64,000 nt of DNA from RH-AL1 sp965214415 (GTDB lineage Bacteria > Pseudomonadota > Alphaproteobacteria > Rhizobiales > Beijerinckiaceae): positions 2,914,001 through 2,978,000 of the forward strand of contig CBDCBQ010000003.1 of assembly GCA_965214415.1 (NCBI GenBank). The letters run 5' to 3'. Under the pieces are notes generated by a model. The model saw only the letters and a list, made by a program, of their open reading frames with translations, was not told the origin of the DNA and ran no database searches. Position numbers and translations under genes: made by a program. Of the stretch, positions 1 to 9,948 are shown one piece after another (the first letter of the stretch is position 1; every line of letters begins with the position of its first letter).

Positions 1-734
1 AGCTTGCCGAGGATCTGCATCTCGCCGGCCGCAAGGTGCACATCGCGGTCGGCGACGCGCCGCGTTCGCCACGCAAATATCGCGGCAAGGACGCGATCAA
101 GTGGCTCGACGAGATGGGCTATTACGACATCACGGTGGAGACGCATCCGCTCGGCACCGAAGTTCGCAAGAAGGCCAACCATTACTTCACGGGGCGCGAC
201 GGCGGCCACGAGATCGACCTGCGCCAGTTCGCGGCCGAGGGCGTCAAGCTCTACGGCATGCTCGACAAGGTCGATGGCGACGTGGTGACGTTCAAACCCG
301 ACCTCGCCGCGAACCTCGAGACCGCGGACAAGGTGTACCTGCGCATCCGCAAGATGATCGACGACTACATCGCCAAGTCCGGCATCGACGCGCCGACGGC
401 CAAGCCCTATTCGCCGCCATGGACGGTCGTCGAGGAGCCAAAAAGCCTCAGCCTGAAAGGCTCGAACATCAACGCGGTGATCTGGTCGACCGGCTTTCGC
501 GCAGACTTTTCGATGGTCGACATTCCCGTCTTCAACGGCGCCGGCTATCCCGGCCACCATCGCGGGGTGACGACGGTCCCCGGCCTGTATTTTCTGGGGC
601 TCGGCTGGCTGTGGACCTGGGGCTCGGGCCGGTTCTCCGGCATCGCGCAGGACGCGGAGCATGTCGCGGAGGACATCGGCCGGCGCTTCTGGTCGCTCGA
701 CCTGTCGAGCGCGCCGCAGCAGAAGGTCGCGTGA
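1..734 (+). CDS. Flavin-dependent oxidoreductase (CzcO/FMO-like), 5' end outside window
   Basis: This is the C-terminal part of an FAD- and NAD(P)H-dependent monooxygenase-type flavoprotein; the reading frame is already open at the left edge, so the start lies outside. The visible 243 residues contain the AxGDAPR stretch that follows the second nucleotide-binding fold, the STGFR motif near residue 165 counted from the first ATG at 36, and the C-terminal GLYFLGLGW..TWGSGRFSGIA..DAE signature. That last signature resembles the MSMEG_0569-type flavoproteins, which are usually found near a nitrilase; the neighbour genes that would confirm this are not in the window. The substrate is unknown. The stop is at 732-734. 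Confidence 0.85.
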   Translation, partial: LAEDLHLAGRKVHIAVGDAPRSPRKYRGKDAIKWLDEMGYYDITVETHPLGTEVRKKANHYFTGRDGGHEIDLRQFAAEGVKLYGMLDKVDGDVVTFKPDLAANLETADKVYLRIRKMIDDYIAKSGIDAPTAKPYSPPWTVVEEPKSLSLKGSNINAVIWSTGFRADFSMVDIPVFNGAGYPGHHRGVTTVPGLYFLGLGWLWTWGSGRFSGIAQDAEHVAEDIGRRFWSLDLSSAPQQKVA

Positions 735-741
735 GCGGCAC

Positions 742-975
742 TCAGTGGCGCGTATCGGGCCTGTTGAACGTCAGCGAGATCGATGCGCTGACAATGGTCT
801 GATTGTCATTGTCGCGCACATTCACGATCGCGCTCAATGACCCGCTACCGTGCACGATGAGATCGGCCAGCGTGCGTCTGATTTCGAAACAGACCTGCGA
901 CATGTCGGCGACATCTTGACCGGTTTCGTCTCTTTGTAGCCGCCCGTCATGCAGATCGAAATAGTACTTCGCCAT
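742..975 (-). CDS. DUF6894-type small protein
   Basis: A 77-residue protein beginning MAKYYFDLHDG, with an aspartate- and glutamate-rich first third. This start and the overall size match the DUF6894 family of small proteins common in Hyphomicrobiales, whose function is not known. It has no signal peptide or membrane segment. It converges on the flavoprotein gene with a 7-base gap, so the two do not share a transcript. A fragment AT-rich for this window lies upstream (976-1020) and probably holds its promoter, but no clear -35/-10 pair can be named. Confidence 0.75.
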   Translation of the reverse strand: MAKYYFDLHDGRLQRDETGQDVADMSQVCFEIRRTLADLIVHGSGSLSAIVNVRDNDNQTIVSASISLTFNRPDTRH

Positions 976-1131
976 TTAATCCTCAAAGCAAAATTTGATA
1001 CTAGTACTGTAAGTTTCCGCGTTCATGCCGCTCAAGGACTTGCCATGGGCTCTGTGTAGCCAAAAATCTCCCCTTCGGAAAGCGCTAATGAATACAATCG
1101 TCAAAATTCATTCGAAAGAGAGAGCCCGACC

Positions 1132-1581
1132 TCAGCGCACCAGCGGCCGGATCTCGCGCGGACGCCCGTCAAGATCCAACGCGACGAACGTGAAGATCGC
1201 GCCTGTCACCTTGTGCACGTCCTCGCCGTCGCGACGGCGCCGCCAGGCGGTAACCGCGAACCGCATGGACGTACGACCCGTCGACAGAAGCTCGGCGTAG
1301 ACGGTGACCTCGTCGCCGACCTTCACCGCCTGCATGAACGTGATCTGATCGACGGCGATGGTCGCGCAACGGCCCTGCGCATGCCGTGCCGCGGCACTGC
1401 CGGCGGCGAGATCCATCTGCCACAACAGCCAGCCGCCGAAGATATCGCCGGCGGGATTTGTGTCGGACGTCATCGCGATCGTTCGGATCGCCGGCTCGCA
1501 GGACGGCGGCCGATCCTCGATATCGGTCCTCTGGCTCGATCGGGTCACGGCTGTCTCCTCACGCGCTCGAACGCTAGCCAA
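1132..1581 (-). CDS. Acyl-CoA thioesterase, YciA-like hotdog fold
   Basis: A 149-residue hotdog-fold protein that should hydrolyse acyl-CoA thioesters in the cytoplasm. The active-site helix region NPAGDIFGGWLLWQMD (around residues 42-57) carries the conserved NxxGDxFGGW core of the YciA/BACH-type thioesterases, and the second conserved stretch DQITFMQAVKVGDEV follows in order. The first 25 residues are poorly conserved in character, so translation may start a little later. The gene stands alone, divergent from the deoxyribosyltransferase-like gene. Chain-length preference cannot be read from sequence. Confidence 0.85.
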   Translation of the reverse strand: MASVRAREETAVTRSSQRTDIEDRPPSCEPAIRTIAMTSDTNPAGDIFGGWLLWQMDLAAGSAAARHAQGRCATIAVDQITFMQAVKVGDEVTVYAELLSTGRTSMRFAVTAWRRRRDGEDVHKVTGAIFTFVALDLDGRPREIRPLVR

Positions 1582-1689
1582 GACCTTGATGAAAACAAAG
1601 ACCTCGACGAAAGCAAGCGACCCGTGCGGTTGCTAGGCCATAAGCGGGTGTTCGCGGGCGGCCTTGGCGCCCATCCTCCGGAGGATCGA

Positions 1690-2283
1690 TTGCTCCGCAT
1701 CTACCTCGCCGGGCCGGAGGTCTTCTGCCGCGAAAGCCGTCAGCTTGGCCTGGCCAAGCAGTCCCTCTGCGCCCGCTACCACTTTCTGGGCCTCTACCCG
1801 CTCGACGACGAGCTTGCGAACGATTTGCCGGCGTCCGACGAGCCTGCGTCCAAAGGGTCGGCGGATGCGGGGGAGATCTTCGCCAGATGCGTCCGCCTCA
1901 TGCACCAGGCCGAGGCCGGCATCTTCAACCTCACGCCATTTCGAGGACCCAGCGCCGATGTCGGCACGGTGTTCGAGCTCGGCTACATGGCGGCGATGGG
2001 CAAGCCGATCTTCGCCTACACTCACGCCGCCGAGGATCTCATCGATCGCTTGCGGGTCGCACCCGGCCTCGCCCTCGACGCGGACGGCATAACATGGCGT
2101 GATCCCGCCGGCATGAGCGCGGAAGATTTCGGGCTCACCGACAACCTGATGCTGGATCGCGCCTTGGCCGCGCAGGGTCGCACGGTGCATCGCGTCGCGA
2201 TCCCCGAGCCCGAACGCTTCACGCGCCTCGACGGCTTCCTCGCCTGCCTCGAGAACGTGCGCGCCGCGTTGCCCCCCGACTGA
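1690..2283 (+). CDS. Nucleoside 2-deoxyribosyltransferase-like protein
   Basis: About 197 residues beginning with LRIYLAGPEVF, the N-terminal strand and loop of the nucleoside 2-deoxyribosyltransferase (PF05014) fold; the second conserved patch, DVGTVFELGYMAAMGKPIFAY, supplies the catalytic glutamate region (FELG). Family members swap or cleave the base of deoxynucleosides, or act in nucleotide clean-up. The reading frame is open from 1213, but the upstream part is antisense to the thioesterase gene. A TTG at 1690 is preferred because GGAGGA lies at 1680-1685 just before it and the family-like sequence begins there; GTG at 1648 is the alternative. The flavin reductase follows 23 bases later and may be co-transcribed. 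Confidence 0.82.
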   Translation: MLRIYLAGPEVFCRESRQLGLAKQSLCARYHFLGLYPLDDELANDLPASDEPASKGSADAGEIFARCVRLMHQAEAGIFNLTPFRGPSADVGTVFELGYMAAMGKPIFAYTHAAEDLIDRLRVAPGLALDADGITWRDPAGMSAEDFGLTDNLMLDRALAAQGRTVHRVAIPEPERFTRLDGFLACLENVRAALPPD

Positions 2284-2306
2284 AACAAGGAGAGACAAGG
2301 TCCATC

Positions 2307-2963
2307 ATGAGCCAAACGCGACGCACACATACCTACGAGCCCGCGCGGGGACACGGCCTGAAGCACGATCCCTTCAACGCGATCATCGCGCCGCGGCCGA
2401 TCGGCTGGATCTCGTCGCGCGACGGCGACGGCAAGCTGAACCTCGCGCCCTACAGCTTCTTCAACGCGCTTCTCTACACGCCACCGCTCGTCGGCTTTTC
2501 CTCGGTGGGTCTCAAGGACACGGTGCACAACTGTCGCGCGACGCGCGAATTCGTCTGGAACCTCGCCACGCGCGATCTCGCCGAGGCGATGAACCTGACG
2601 TCCGCCCCGTTGGACCACGGCATCAGCGAGTTCGAGGCCGCCGGCCTCACGCCTGTCGCGAGCCTGCGGGTCGACGTGCCGCGCGTCGGCGAAAGCCCCG
2701 CCGCGATGGAGTGCAAGGTGGTCGACGTGATCCAGCATCGCGGCGCCGACGGCGTGCCGGTCGACGGCTGGCTGGTGATCGGCGAGGTCGTCGCGGTGCA
2801 TCTCGACGAAGCGATGATCGTCGATGGCGTCTATCAGACCGCGCTCGCCCGCCCGATCCTGCGGGCTGGCCGAGCCGGCGATTATTTCGAGATCACAGCG
2901 GACCGGATGTTCGAGATGCGGCGGCCGAAGGGTGCGCCGACGCCCGGCGGCCGCGGCTCGTGA
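2307..2963 (+). CDS. Flavin reductase-like domain protein (FMN-binding)
   Basis: A 218-residue protein of the flavin reductase / DIM6-NTAB family. The N-terminal half has the diagnostic FNAIIAPRPIGWISSRDGDGKLNLAPYS..NA run that binds FMN, followed by GFSSVG and KDT..N..T..FVWNL. Such proteins supply reduced flavin to a monooxygenase or reduce small molecules themselves; no partner oxygenase is adjacent, so the substrate is open. A good ribosome binding site (AAGGAG near 2286) precedes the ATG. The last 70 bases overlap the 3' end of the opposite-strand gene at 2893-3345. Confidence 0.88.
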   Translation: MSQTRRTHTYEPARGHGLKHDPFNAIIAPRPIGWISSRDGDGKLNLAPYSFFNALLYTPPLVGFSSVGLKDTVHNCRATREFVWNLATRDLAEAMNLTSAPLDHGISEFEAAGLTPVASLRVDVPRVGESPAAMECKVVDVIQHRGADGVPVDGWLVIGEVVAVHLDEAMIVDGVYQTALARPILRAGRAGDYFEITADRMFEMRRPKGAPTPGGRGS

Positions 2964-3345
2964 CGGCGCCCGCGCTCCAATGATCGAACGCGAGAGCCTG
3001 CCGCGTCTTGACGAACGCGGTCGCCTCCGGCCCCGACCACGGTCCTTCGTAGCCGTGGCGCCGCGGATGAGCGGCCCACCAGCCCTGCCCCGGCAGGCCA
3101 TCCGTCTCGCGCACGACCAGCACCGCGAGTTCGGGCTCGCCGGCGTCCGACGCCGCGCGGTCGATGGCGTCGAGCGTCCGGCACACGGCCCGCATCTTCG
3201 GGCGGGTGAAGCGGTGGCCGAGCGCGATCAGCAGCTCGGAATAGCTCATCGCCTCGCGGCGTCCCGCCGCCGCCAACAGGTGGCCGCGCACCAGCGACAC
3301 GTCTGCGATGGCCTCGGCGGAAAAATCGTCGAAGGTCTCGTCCAT
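2893..3345 (-). CDS. Conserved hypothetical protein, C-terminus overlapping flavin reductase
   Basis: The likely protein starts at ATG 3345 (MDETFDDFSAEAI) and has 150 residues; the frame is open back to 3441 but those 32 residues look like run-on. The middle (SYSELLIALGHRFTRPKMRALC-like region, then ELAVLVVRE..DGLPGQGWW) is compact and well behaved, with the pattern of a conserved cytoplasmic protein in Hyphomicrobiales. I do not recognise a function. The last roughly 25 residues read antisense to the flavin reductase and are low-complexity, so the conserved part probably ends before them. Confidence 0.7.
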   Translation of the reverse strand: MDETFDDFSAEAIADVSLVRGHLLAAAGRREAMSYSELLIALGHRFTRPKMRAVCRTLDAIDRAASDAGEPELAVLVVRETDGLPGQGWWAAHPRRHGYEGPWSGPEATAFVKTRQALAFDHWSAGAVTSRGRRASAHPSAAASRTSGPL

Positions 3346-3554
3346 CCCGCACCGTGTCCCCGACCTACGGCCTTTCGCAAGGGCGAACTCGTCTTCGGGG
3401 CGAACGCGGGTGGGCGCACGCCCCATTTGGGCCAAGTTCATAGGGCTTTGTGGACCAAGAGGGGACGGGTCGTCGTGCCGCTTTCGCGAGGACAGTTTCG
3501 CGCGAGGCCGTTCGGAGATGCTGGCCTTCGACGCGGCGGCACCCGGAAGGTCAT

Positions 3555-5525
3555 GTGTGGACTCAGACGCTTAGTTTAAGCCCATACGCGAGCCGGCATT
3601 CCTTCTCGATCGATCTCGGGGTCGAGCCCGCCATCGAGGTCGACGGCGAACGCCACACCTTCTTCGATCACCGCCGAGTCTCCGTGCGCTGGCTCGTCGG
3701 CACGATCCTCACCGGCTTCATGGGCGCGGCGCTGATCGGCTCGACCATCTACGCCGCGCTCGATCATCAATCGAACTTCGCCGCCGCGCCGATCGCCGCC
3801 CTGCCGCAGCAGAAGGATCTCGGCGATAGTCAGGCCAGCCTGCCCAAGGGCGACCGTCTCGTGAAGCCGGTCGACATCGTCGCGGCCAAGCAGATGTTCC
3901 GCGTCGCCCAGCCGACCAATATCGGCGACAAGCAGGTCATGCGCATGCACATGCTCGCGCGCGTCGAGACGACCCTCGTCACCGCGCCGACCGGCTTTTC
4001 CGACGAGGTGCCCGCGTTCAATCCGCTGCAGGTGCTGGCCGACGCACGTGCGCCCGTCGAGGCGTCGGCCGAGATCCCGCAGGACGACGCCGAGTTCTCC
4101 TGGGCGACACGCGATTTCTCGGCCGCCAACCTGTCATCCCTGGTCACGCTGTCCGACGACGAGGTCGAGGCGCAGGTCGCCGAGCACGTGAAAAGCTCGC
4201 TCGCAGCTGGCAATCGCCCCTACGTGCTGCCATCGCAGCTGATGCTGACCCGCACGAGCCGCGCCAATCCGCTCGGCGCGCTCGCCTACGCGACGCCGTC
4301 GGGCTTCGCGCGCTCGCCGTTCGCCTCGATCGAGGTGCGCATGGTGCCGGAGAATGTCACCGTGATGCCGCGCGCGCCGACGCCGCCCGGCGGCCCGCAA
4401 TCCGACGAGAAGCTCGTCGTCATGCATCAGGGCGAATCGATCGAGAACCTGCTGCTCACCTCGGGCGTCGCACGCCCGATCATACGGGACGTGGTGTCGG
4501 CGATCGCGGCACCGGTCCCCGACGGGCGGCGGATCAAGCTGCTGTTCGCCGAGACGAATGCGCCCGGCGCCCCGAAGGTGCTCGCGCGTCTCTCCGTCTA
4601 CGACGGCGAACGGCCGGCCGCCACGGTCGCGCTGCGCGACGACGGCACCTACGTCAGGATTGCCGGTGACGGCGAGCTGCCGGCGTCGCGCGCGCCGAGC
4701 GTCGGCAGCGACGACGATGACGATGCCAATGCGATGCGCCTCTACAACGCGCTCTACGAGACGGCGTTGAAGCAGGAAATCCCGAAGCCGATCATCGACG
4801 ATCTCGTGCGCGTCGTCGCCAACGACGTCGATCTCCAGCGCGGCGTCGCCGCAGGCGACTCGTTCGAGGCCTTCTACGACAAGGGCGACGGCGACGACCT
4901 CAATCAGCTTCTGTTCGCCTCGATCACGTCGCACGGCGAAACCTACCGCTACTACCGCTTCCAAACGCCGGACGACGGGAGCGTCGACTATTACGATCCG
5001 ACCGGGAAGTCGTCGCGCAAGTTCCTGGTGCGCTCGCCGATGCTGAGCTTCAAGATCACGTCGGGATTCGGCATGCGCTTCCACCCGATCCTCGGCTACA
5101 CCCGCCCGCACACCGGCACCGATTTCGCCGCCCCGATCGGCTCGCCGATCTTCGCATCGGGCAACGGTACGATCGTCCAGGCTGGGTGGAGTTCGGGCTA
5201 CGGGCGCCGCATCGAGATCCAGCACGCCAACGGCTACATGACGACCTACAATCACATGTCCGGTTTCGCCCGCGGCATCAGCGAGGGCGTCCGTGTGCGC
5301 CAGGGACAGACCATCGGCTACCTCGGCCAGAGCGGTCTCGCGACGGGCCCGCACCTGCACTACGAGGTTCTGGTCAACGGCCACTTCGTCGACCCGATGA
5401 AGGTGAAGCTCGCCCGCACCCGCGAGTTCGACGGCCGCATGCTCGCGTCCTTCATGAAGGAGCGCGCCCGTATCGACGAGCTCCTCCAGAAAGCGCCGCA
5501 GACGCAGCTCACCGCGCAGCGCTGA
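3555..5525 (+). CDS. M23 family metallopeptidase (cell-wall endopeptidase), membrane anchored
   Basis: A 656-residue envelope protein. One transmembrane segment lies near residues 46-67, followed by a long periplasmic region that includes an OapA/LysM-like stretch (LVVMHQGESIENLL) and ends in a LytM/M23 peptidase domain. The zinc ligands are visible: H519 and D523 in HTGTD, and H600/H602 in GPHLHYEV. Such enzymes cut peptide crosslinks in peptidoglycan, or activate amidases when degenerate; here the ligands look intact. GTG 3555 is chosen because GGAAGG sits just upstream; the frame is open to 3450. It converges with the GNAT gene. No obvious operon partner. Confidence 0.88.
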   Translation: MWTQTLSLSPYASRHSFSIDLGVEPAIEVDGERHTFFDHRRVSVRWLVGTILTGFMGAALIGSTIYAALDHQSNFAAAPIAALPQQKDLGDSQASLPKGDRLVKPVDIVAAKQMFRVAQPTNIGDKQVMRMHMLARVETTLVTAPTGFSDEVPAFNPLQVLADARAPVEASAEIPQDDAEFSWATRDFSAANLSSLVTLSDDEVEAQVAEHVKSSLAAGNRPYVLPSQLMLTRTSRANPLGALAYATPSGFARSPFASIEVRMVPENVTVMPRAPTPPGGPQSDEKLVVMHQGESIENLLLTSGVARPIIRDVVSAIAAPVPDGRRIKLLFAETNAPGAPKVLARLSVYDGERPAATVALRDDGTYVRIAGDGELPASRAPSVGSDDDDDANAMRLYNALYETALKQEIPKPIIDDLVRVVANDVDLQRGVAAGDSFEAFYDKGDGDDLNQLLFASITSHGETYRYYRFQTPDDGSVDYYDPTGKSSRKFLVRSPMLSFKITSGFGMRFHPILGYTRPHTGTDFAAPIGSPIFASGNGTIVQAGWSSGYGRRIEIQHANGYMTTYNHMSGFARGISEGVRVRQGQTIGYLGQSGLATGPHLHYEVLVNGHFVDPMKVKLARTREFDGRMLASFMKERARIDELLQKAPQTQLTAQR

Positions 5526-5544
5526 GCGAATCCTTCAGGGCGGC

Positions 5545-6144
5545 CTACGAGCCCGGATGCCGCGCGGCGCGGATCAGCCGGCCTTGGAAGTCGATCACGG
5601 CCGAGCCGAGATCGAACGTGTTGTCCACGAGCTCGCGCCAGAGCGAGAACGCGCTCGGCGGTCGCGCGGTGAGATGGCCCGTCACATCGGTGAGATCGAA
5701 GGCGAGGTCCGCCTCGAATTTCTTCGCGAGCGCCAGCATCGCCCTGTTGTGGCGCAGGCAGAAGATCGTCAGCGTGCCGATGCGACGATTGCGGGCGGCG
5801 AGTACGACGTGAGTCATCAGCTCGGCACCGATGCCGCGCCGCCGCCAGGGCCGCTCGACGCTGAAGGCCGCCTCGGCGTCGCGCCCCGCGGTCCCGCGCT
5901 TGGCGGGATAGAGCCGCAGCTCGGCGGCGCCGCGGATCTTGCCGTGCTCGAAATAGCCGTAGGTGATGGCCGACGGCGCGAGGCAAAGCTCGGCGTAGTG
6001 CGCCAGGTAATCGTCCGAGACCTGAAGGCCGAAGCGATCGTAGCGCGTCTCGGGATCGAGGCGGATCAGATGATCGCGGAAAAACGGCAGATCGGGGCGG
6101 TAGAGCCGGCGGGCGGCGAGGGTGGTGTGCTTCGTGTCGTCCAT
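5545..6144 (-). CDS. GNAT family N-acetyltransferase
   Basis: A 199-residue acetyltransferase of the GNAT superfamily, which moves an acetyl group from acetyl-CoA to an amine. The acetyl-CoA binding motif A appears as VERPWRRRGIGAELM (pattern RRxGIG) around residues 90-104, preceded by the beta-strand EAAFSV. The start at 6144 (MDDTKH) is preferred over the open frame back to 6225 because CTGGAG stands at good spacing before it. The substrate cannot be told. It is divergent from the Uma2 gene, with about 180 bases between them. Confidence 0.85.
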   Translation of the reverse strand: MDDTKHTTLAARRLYRPDLPFFRDHLIRLDPETRYDRFGLQVSDDYLAHYAELCLAPSAITYGYFEHGKIRGAAELRLYPAKRGTAGRDAEAAFSVERPWRRRGIGAELMTHVVLAARNRRIGTLTIFCLRHNRAMLALAKKFEADLAFDLTDVTGHLTARPPSAFSLWRELVDNTFDLGSAVIDFQGRLIRAARHPGS

Positions 6145-6324
6145 ATCGACTCCAGGTGCGCGCCCCCAACGCCCGCTCAAGCTACTTGTGCATTGCAGCA
6201 ATTTTCGCAACCATGGCTGCCGCATGGCTGGGGCGCGTCGCCGGCTTGGTCTGTCGCGAGCTTATACTTTGACGTGCGCAGGTCCTGGGGCATACTCGCC
6301 CGACAGCCTGGAGGGTCGCGGCAG

Positions 6325-6924
6325 GTGAACTCGCCAAACCTTGCCTTGAAGCCGATGTCGCTCGACGACTTCGAGGAGCTTCTCGCCGACCAGCCCGAGG
6401 ACGAGCGCTGGGAGCTGATCGGCGGGCGCGTCGTGCGGATGATGGTGGGCGCGCGCTGGGAGCACGGCCGCATCGTCAGCAACCTGCACTATCAGCTTCG
6501 CCGACGGTTCGACGCGTCGGACTCGCCCTGCCGCGTGTTCGCCGAGACATTTCGCGTGAAAGCCGAGACAGCGGTCTCGAGCATGCTCCCCGACATCGCT
6601 GTCGCTTGCAAGCCGCTGCCGCCAGGGGCGACGTCGTTTGACGATCCCACGGTTCTCATCGAGGTGCTGTCCGACGGCACGCGGCGGCGAGATCGCGAGG
6701 AGAAGTGGCGGGCGTACCAAAGCCTGCCCAGCCTTCGACACTACGCGCTGGTGGAGCGGGATCGGCCGCATATCGAGATCTTCGACCGGCACGGCGACAG
6801 CTGGGCTGGGCTGCGGATTGCCGATGGTCTCGACGCCACCTTCGATCTCCCGGCGCTCGAGATATCGATCCCGATGTCAGACGTGTACGCCGACCTTTTC
6901 AGGTCTGATAGCGGCCCCACTTAA
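6325..6924 (+). CDS. Uma2 family endonuclease-like protein
   Basis: A 199-residue protein of the Uma2 (DUF820) family, which has a restriction-endonuclease-like fold. Visible landmarks are the N-terminal YxxL-type helix MSLDDFEELLADQPED, the strand WELIGGRVVRMM, the PDIAV strand (SSMLPDIAVACKP) holding the catalytic aspartate, and VLIEVLSDGTRRRDREEKW carrying the E-x-K-like pair. The biological role of Uma2 proteins is unsettled; they are abundant in cyanobacteria and some proteobacteria. GTG 6325 is chosen because GGAGGG lies nine bases upstream; ATG 6355 is the alternative. Confidence 0.88.
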   Translation: MNSPNLALKPMSLDDFEELLADQPEDERWELIGGRVVRMMVGARWEHGRIVSNLHYQLRRRFDASDSPCRVFAETFRVKAETAVSSMLPDIAVACKPLPPGATSFDDPTVLIEVLSDGTRRRDREEKWRAYQSLPSLRHYALVERDRPHIEIFDRHGDSWAGLRIADGLDATFDLPALEISIPMSDVYADLFRSDSGPT

Positions 6925-6975
6925 GCCTATTGCGAGCGCGGCGTTGCAAACGGCCGCGACGTGGTAAAAGGCGGC

Positions 6976-9009
<2,034 letters not shown>

Positions 9010-9069
9010 TCCGTCACAGCAAGCGTCGATGGGGAGGCCACGTGATCGCGGCCTCCGGCGCGCGAAGCT

Positions 9070-9579
9070 CTAGCCGACAGCCGAGGCGACGAGCGCTTCG
9101 GCCTTCGCGTCCAGAACCATCGCGGCCTCGAGGAGGTCGGCGTTTCCCTCGATCGCGATGAGTGACGACGGGAGGACGTAGGTCACGACCGAGCCGCCGT
9201 CCGGGTTCTCGGCGACGAGGAGCTCGATTGGCACGAAGAGGCCGGCGGACACGTCGTGGCGCAGCATCGTGATCGCCACCAGCGGATTGCCGAAGATGAC
9301 CCGAACCAGGCGGGTCTTGATGCCGTAAAGATTGATCCAAGCGCCATGATCCATTTCGGCGAAGAGAATAAAGCCGCTGTCGCCCGCGAGCGCGGTGATC
9401 TCGGCTTCATATTGCTCGACGCTCGAAACAGCGGCGGCAAGCTCGATCACGCGATTGACGGCAACGTGCCCCATCCTGCCGCGAAGCACCTCGAGAACTT
9501 CGTCCGGCGTCCTGGTCGACTGATGAACCATTCGTTTGCCTTCGAACGGTACCACGCGTGCGGCCGTAGTCATGGGCTT
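9070..9579 (-). CDS. DUF302 domain protein
   Basis: A protein of roughly 170 residues (starting near MEKPMTTAARVV; the frame is open to 9669) with the DUF302 layout: an N-terminal helix that includes STRTPDEVLEVLRGRMG, a central aspartate-rich strand FAEMDHGAWINLYG, then VIFGNPLVAITMLRHDVSAGLFVPIELLV and a closing GGSVVTYVLPSSLI. DUF302 proteins are small single-domain proteins of unknown function, often near thiol or metal stress genes, none of which is adjacent here. No signal peptide is seen. Confidence 0.8.
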   Translation of the reverse strand, partial: KPMTTAARVVPFEGKRMVHQSTRTPDEVLEVLRGRMGHVAVNRVIELAAAVSSVEQYEAEITALAGDSGFILFAEMDHGAWINLYGIKTRLVRVIFGNPLVAITMLRHDVSAGLFVPIELLVAENPDGGSVVTYVLPSSLIAIEGNADLLEAAMVLDAKAEALVASAVG

Positions 9580-9699
9580 CTCCATCCTCATATGCGCGAT
9601 GGCCGCCTCGGCGATGAGATCGTCGGCGCCGTCGCATGGGGTCCGTCTTTGCGTAGACTTCATGCTCAACTCAAATTTCGATCAAAACGCGATCGATGA

Positions 9700-9900
9700 T
9701 CATCGCTTGCCGGTGGATTTTGGCTCGTCAGCCTCGCAAGCCATCGCAGGTAGGCCGTAGGTCTCCATGTGTTCGCCGTCGGGGCAGCTATTCACGCGGA
9801 CGAGAAACTCGAAGGCGAGAACGAGAAGAAAACGCGCAAGCCCCCCAACGACGATCACGACGATGATCGTTTCGATGGTTTTGCCGATCAGGCGAGACAA
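9700..9900 (-). CDS. Small single-span membrane protein (hypothetical)
   Basis: A possible 66-residue protein with one clear hydrophobic helix (TIETIIVVIVVGGLARFLLVLAF, about residues 8-30) followed by a short polar tail with two cysteines. The start would be TTG at 9900 with no strong ribosome binding site, and I recognise no family. It sits between the DUF302 gene and lpdA on the same strand. It could be real or chance; the hydrophobic helix is the only positive sign. Confidence 0.4.
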   Translation of the reverse strand: MSRLIGKTIETIIVVIVVGGLARFLLVLAFEFLVRVNSCPDGEHMETYGLPAMACEADEPKSTGKR

Positions 9901-9948
9901 CAGGCTTGGGAAACGGGCATCCGCGTAAAGCTCCGTTCTTCGTCGCGG

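Noticed and set aside
1213..1689. N-terminal extension of the deoxyribosyltransferase-like frame
   Set aside because: Runs antisense to the thioesterase gene and has no family sequence; the ribosome binding site is at 1680.
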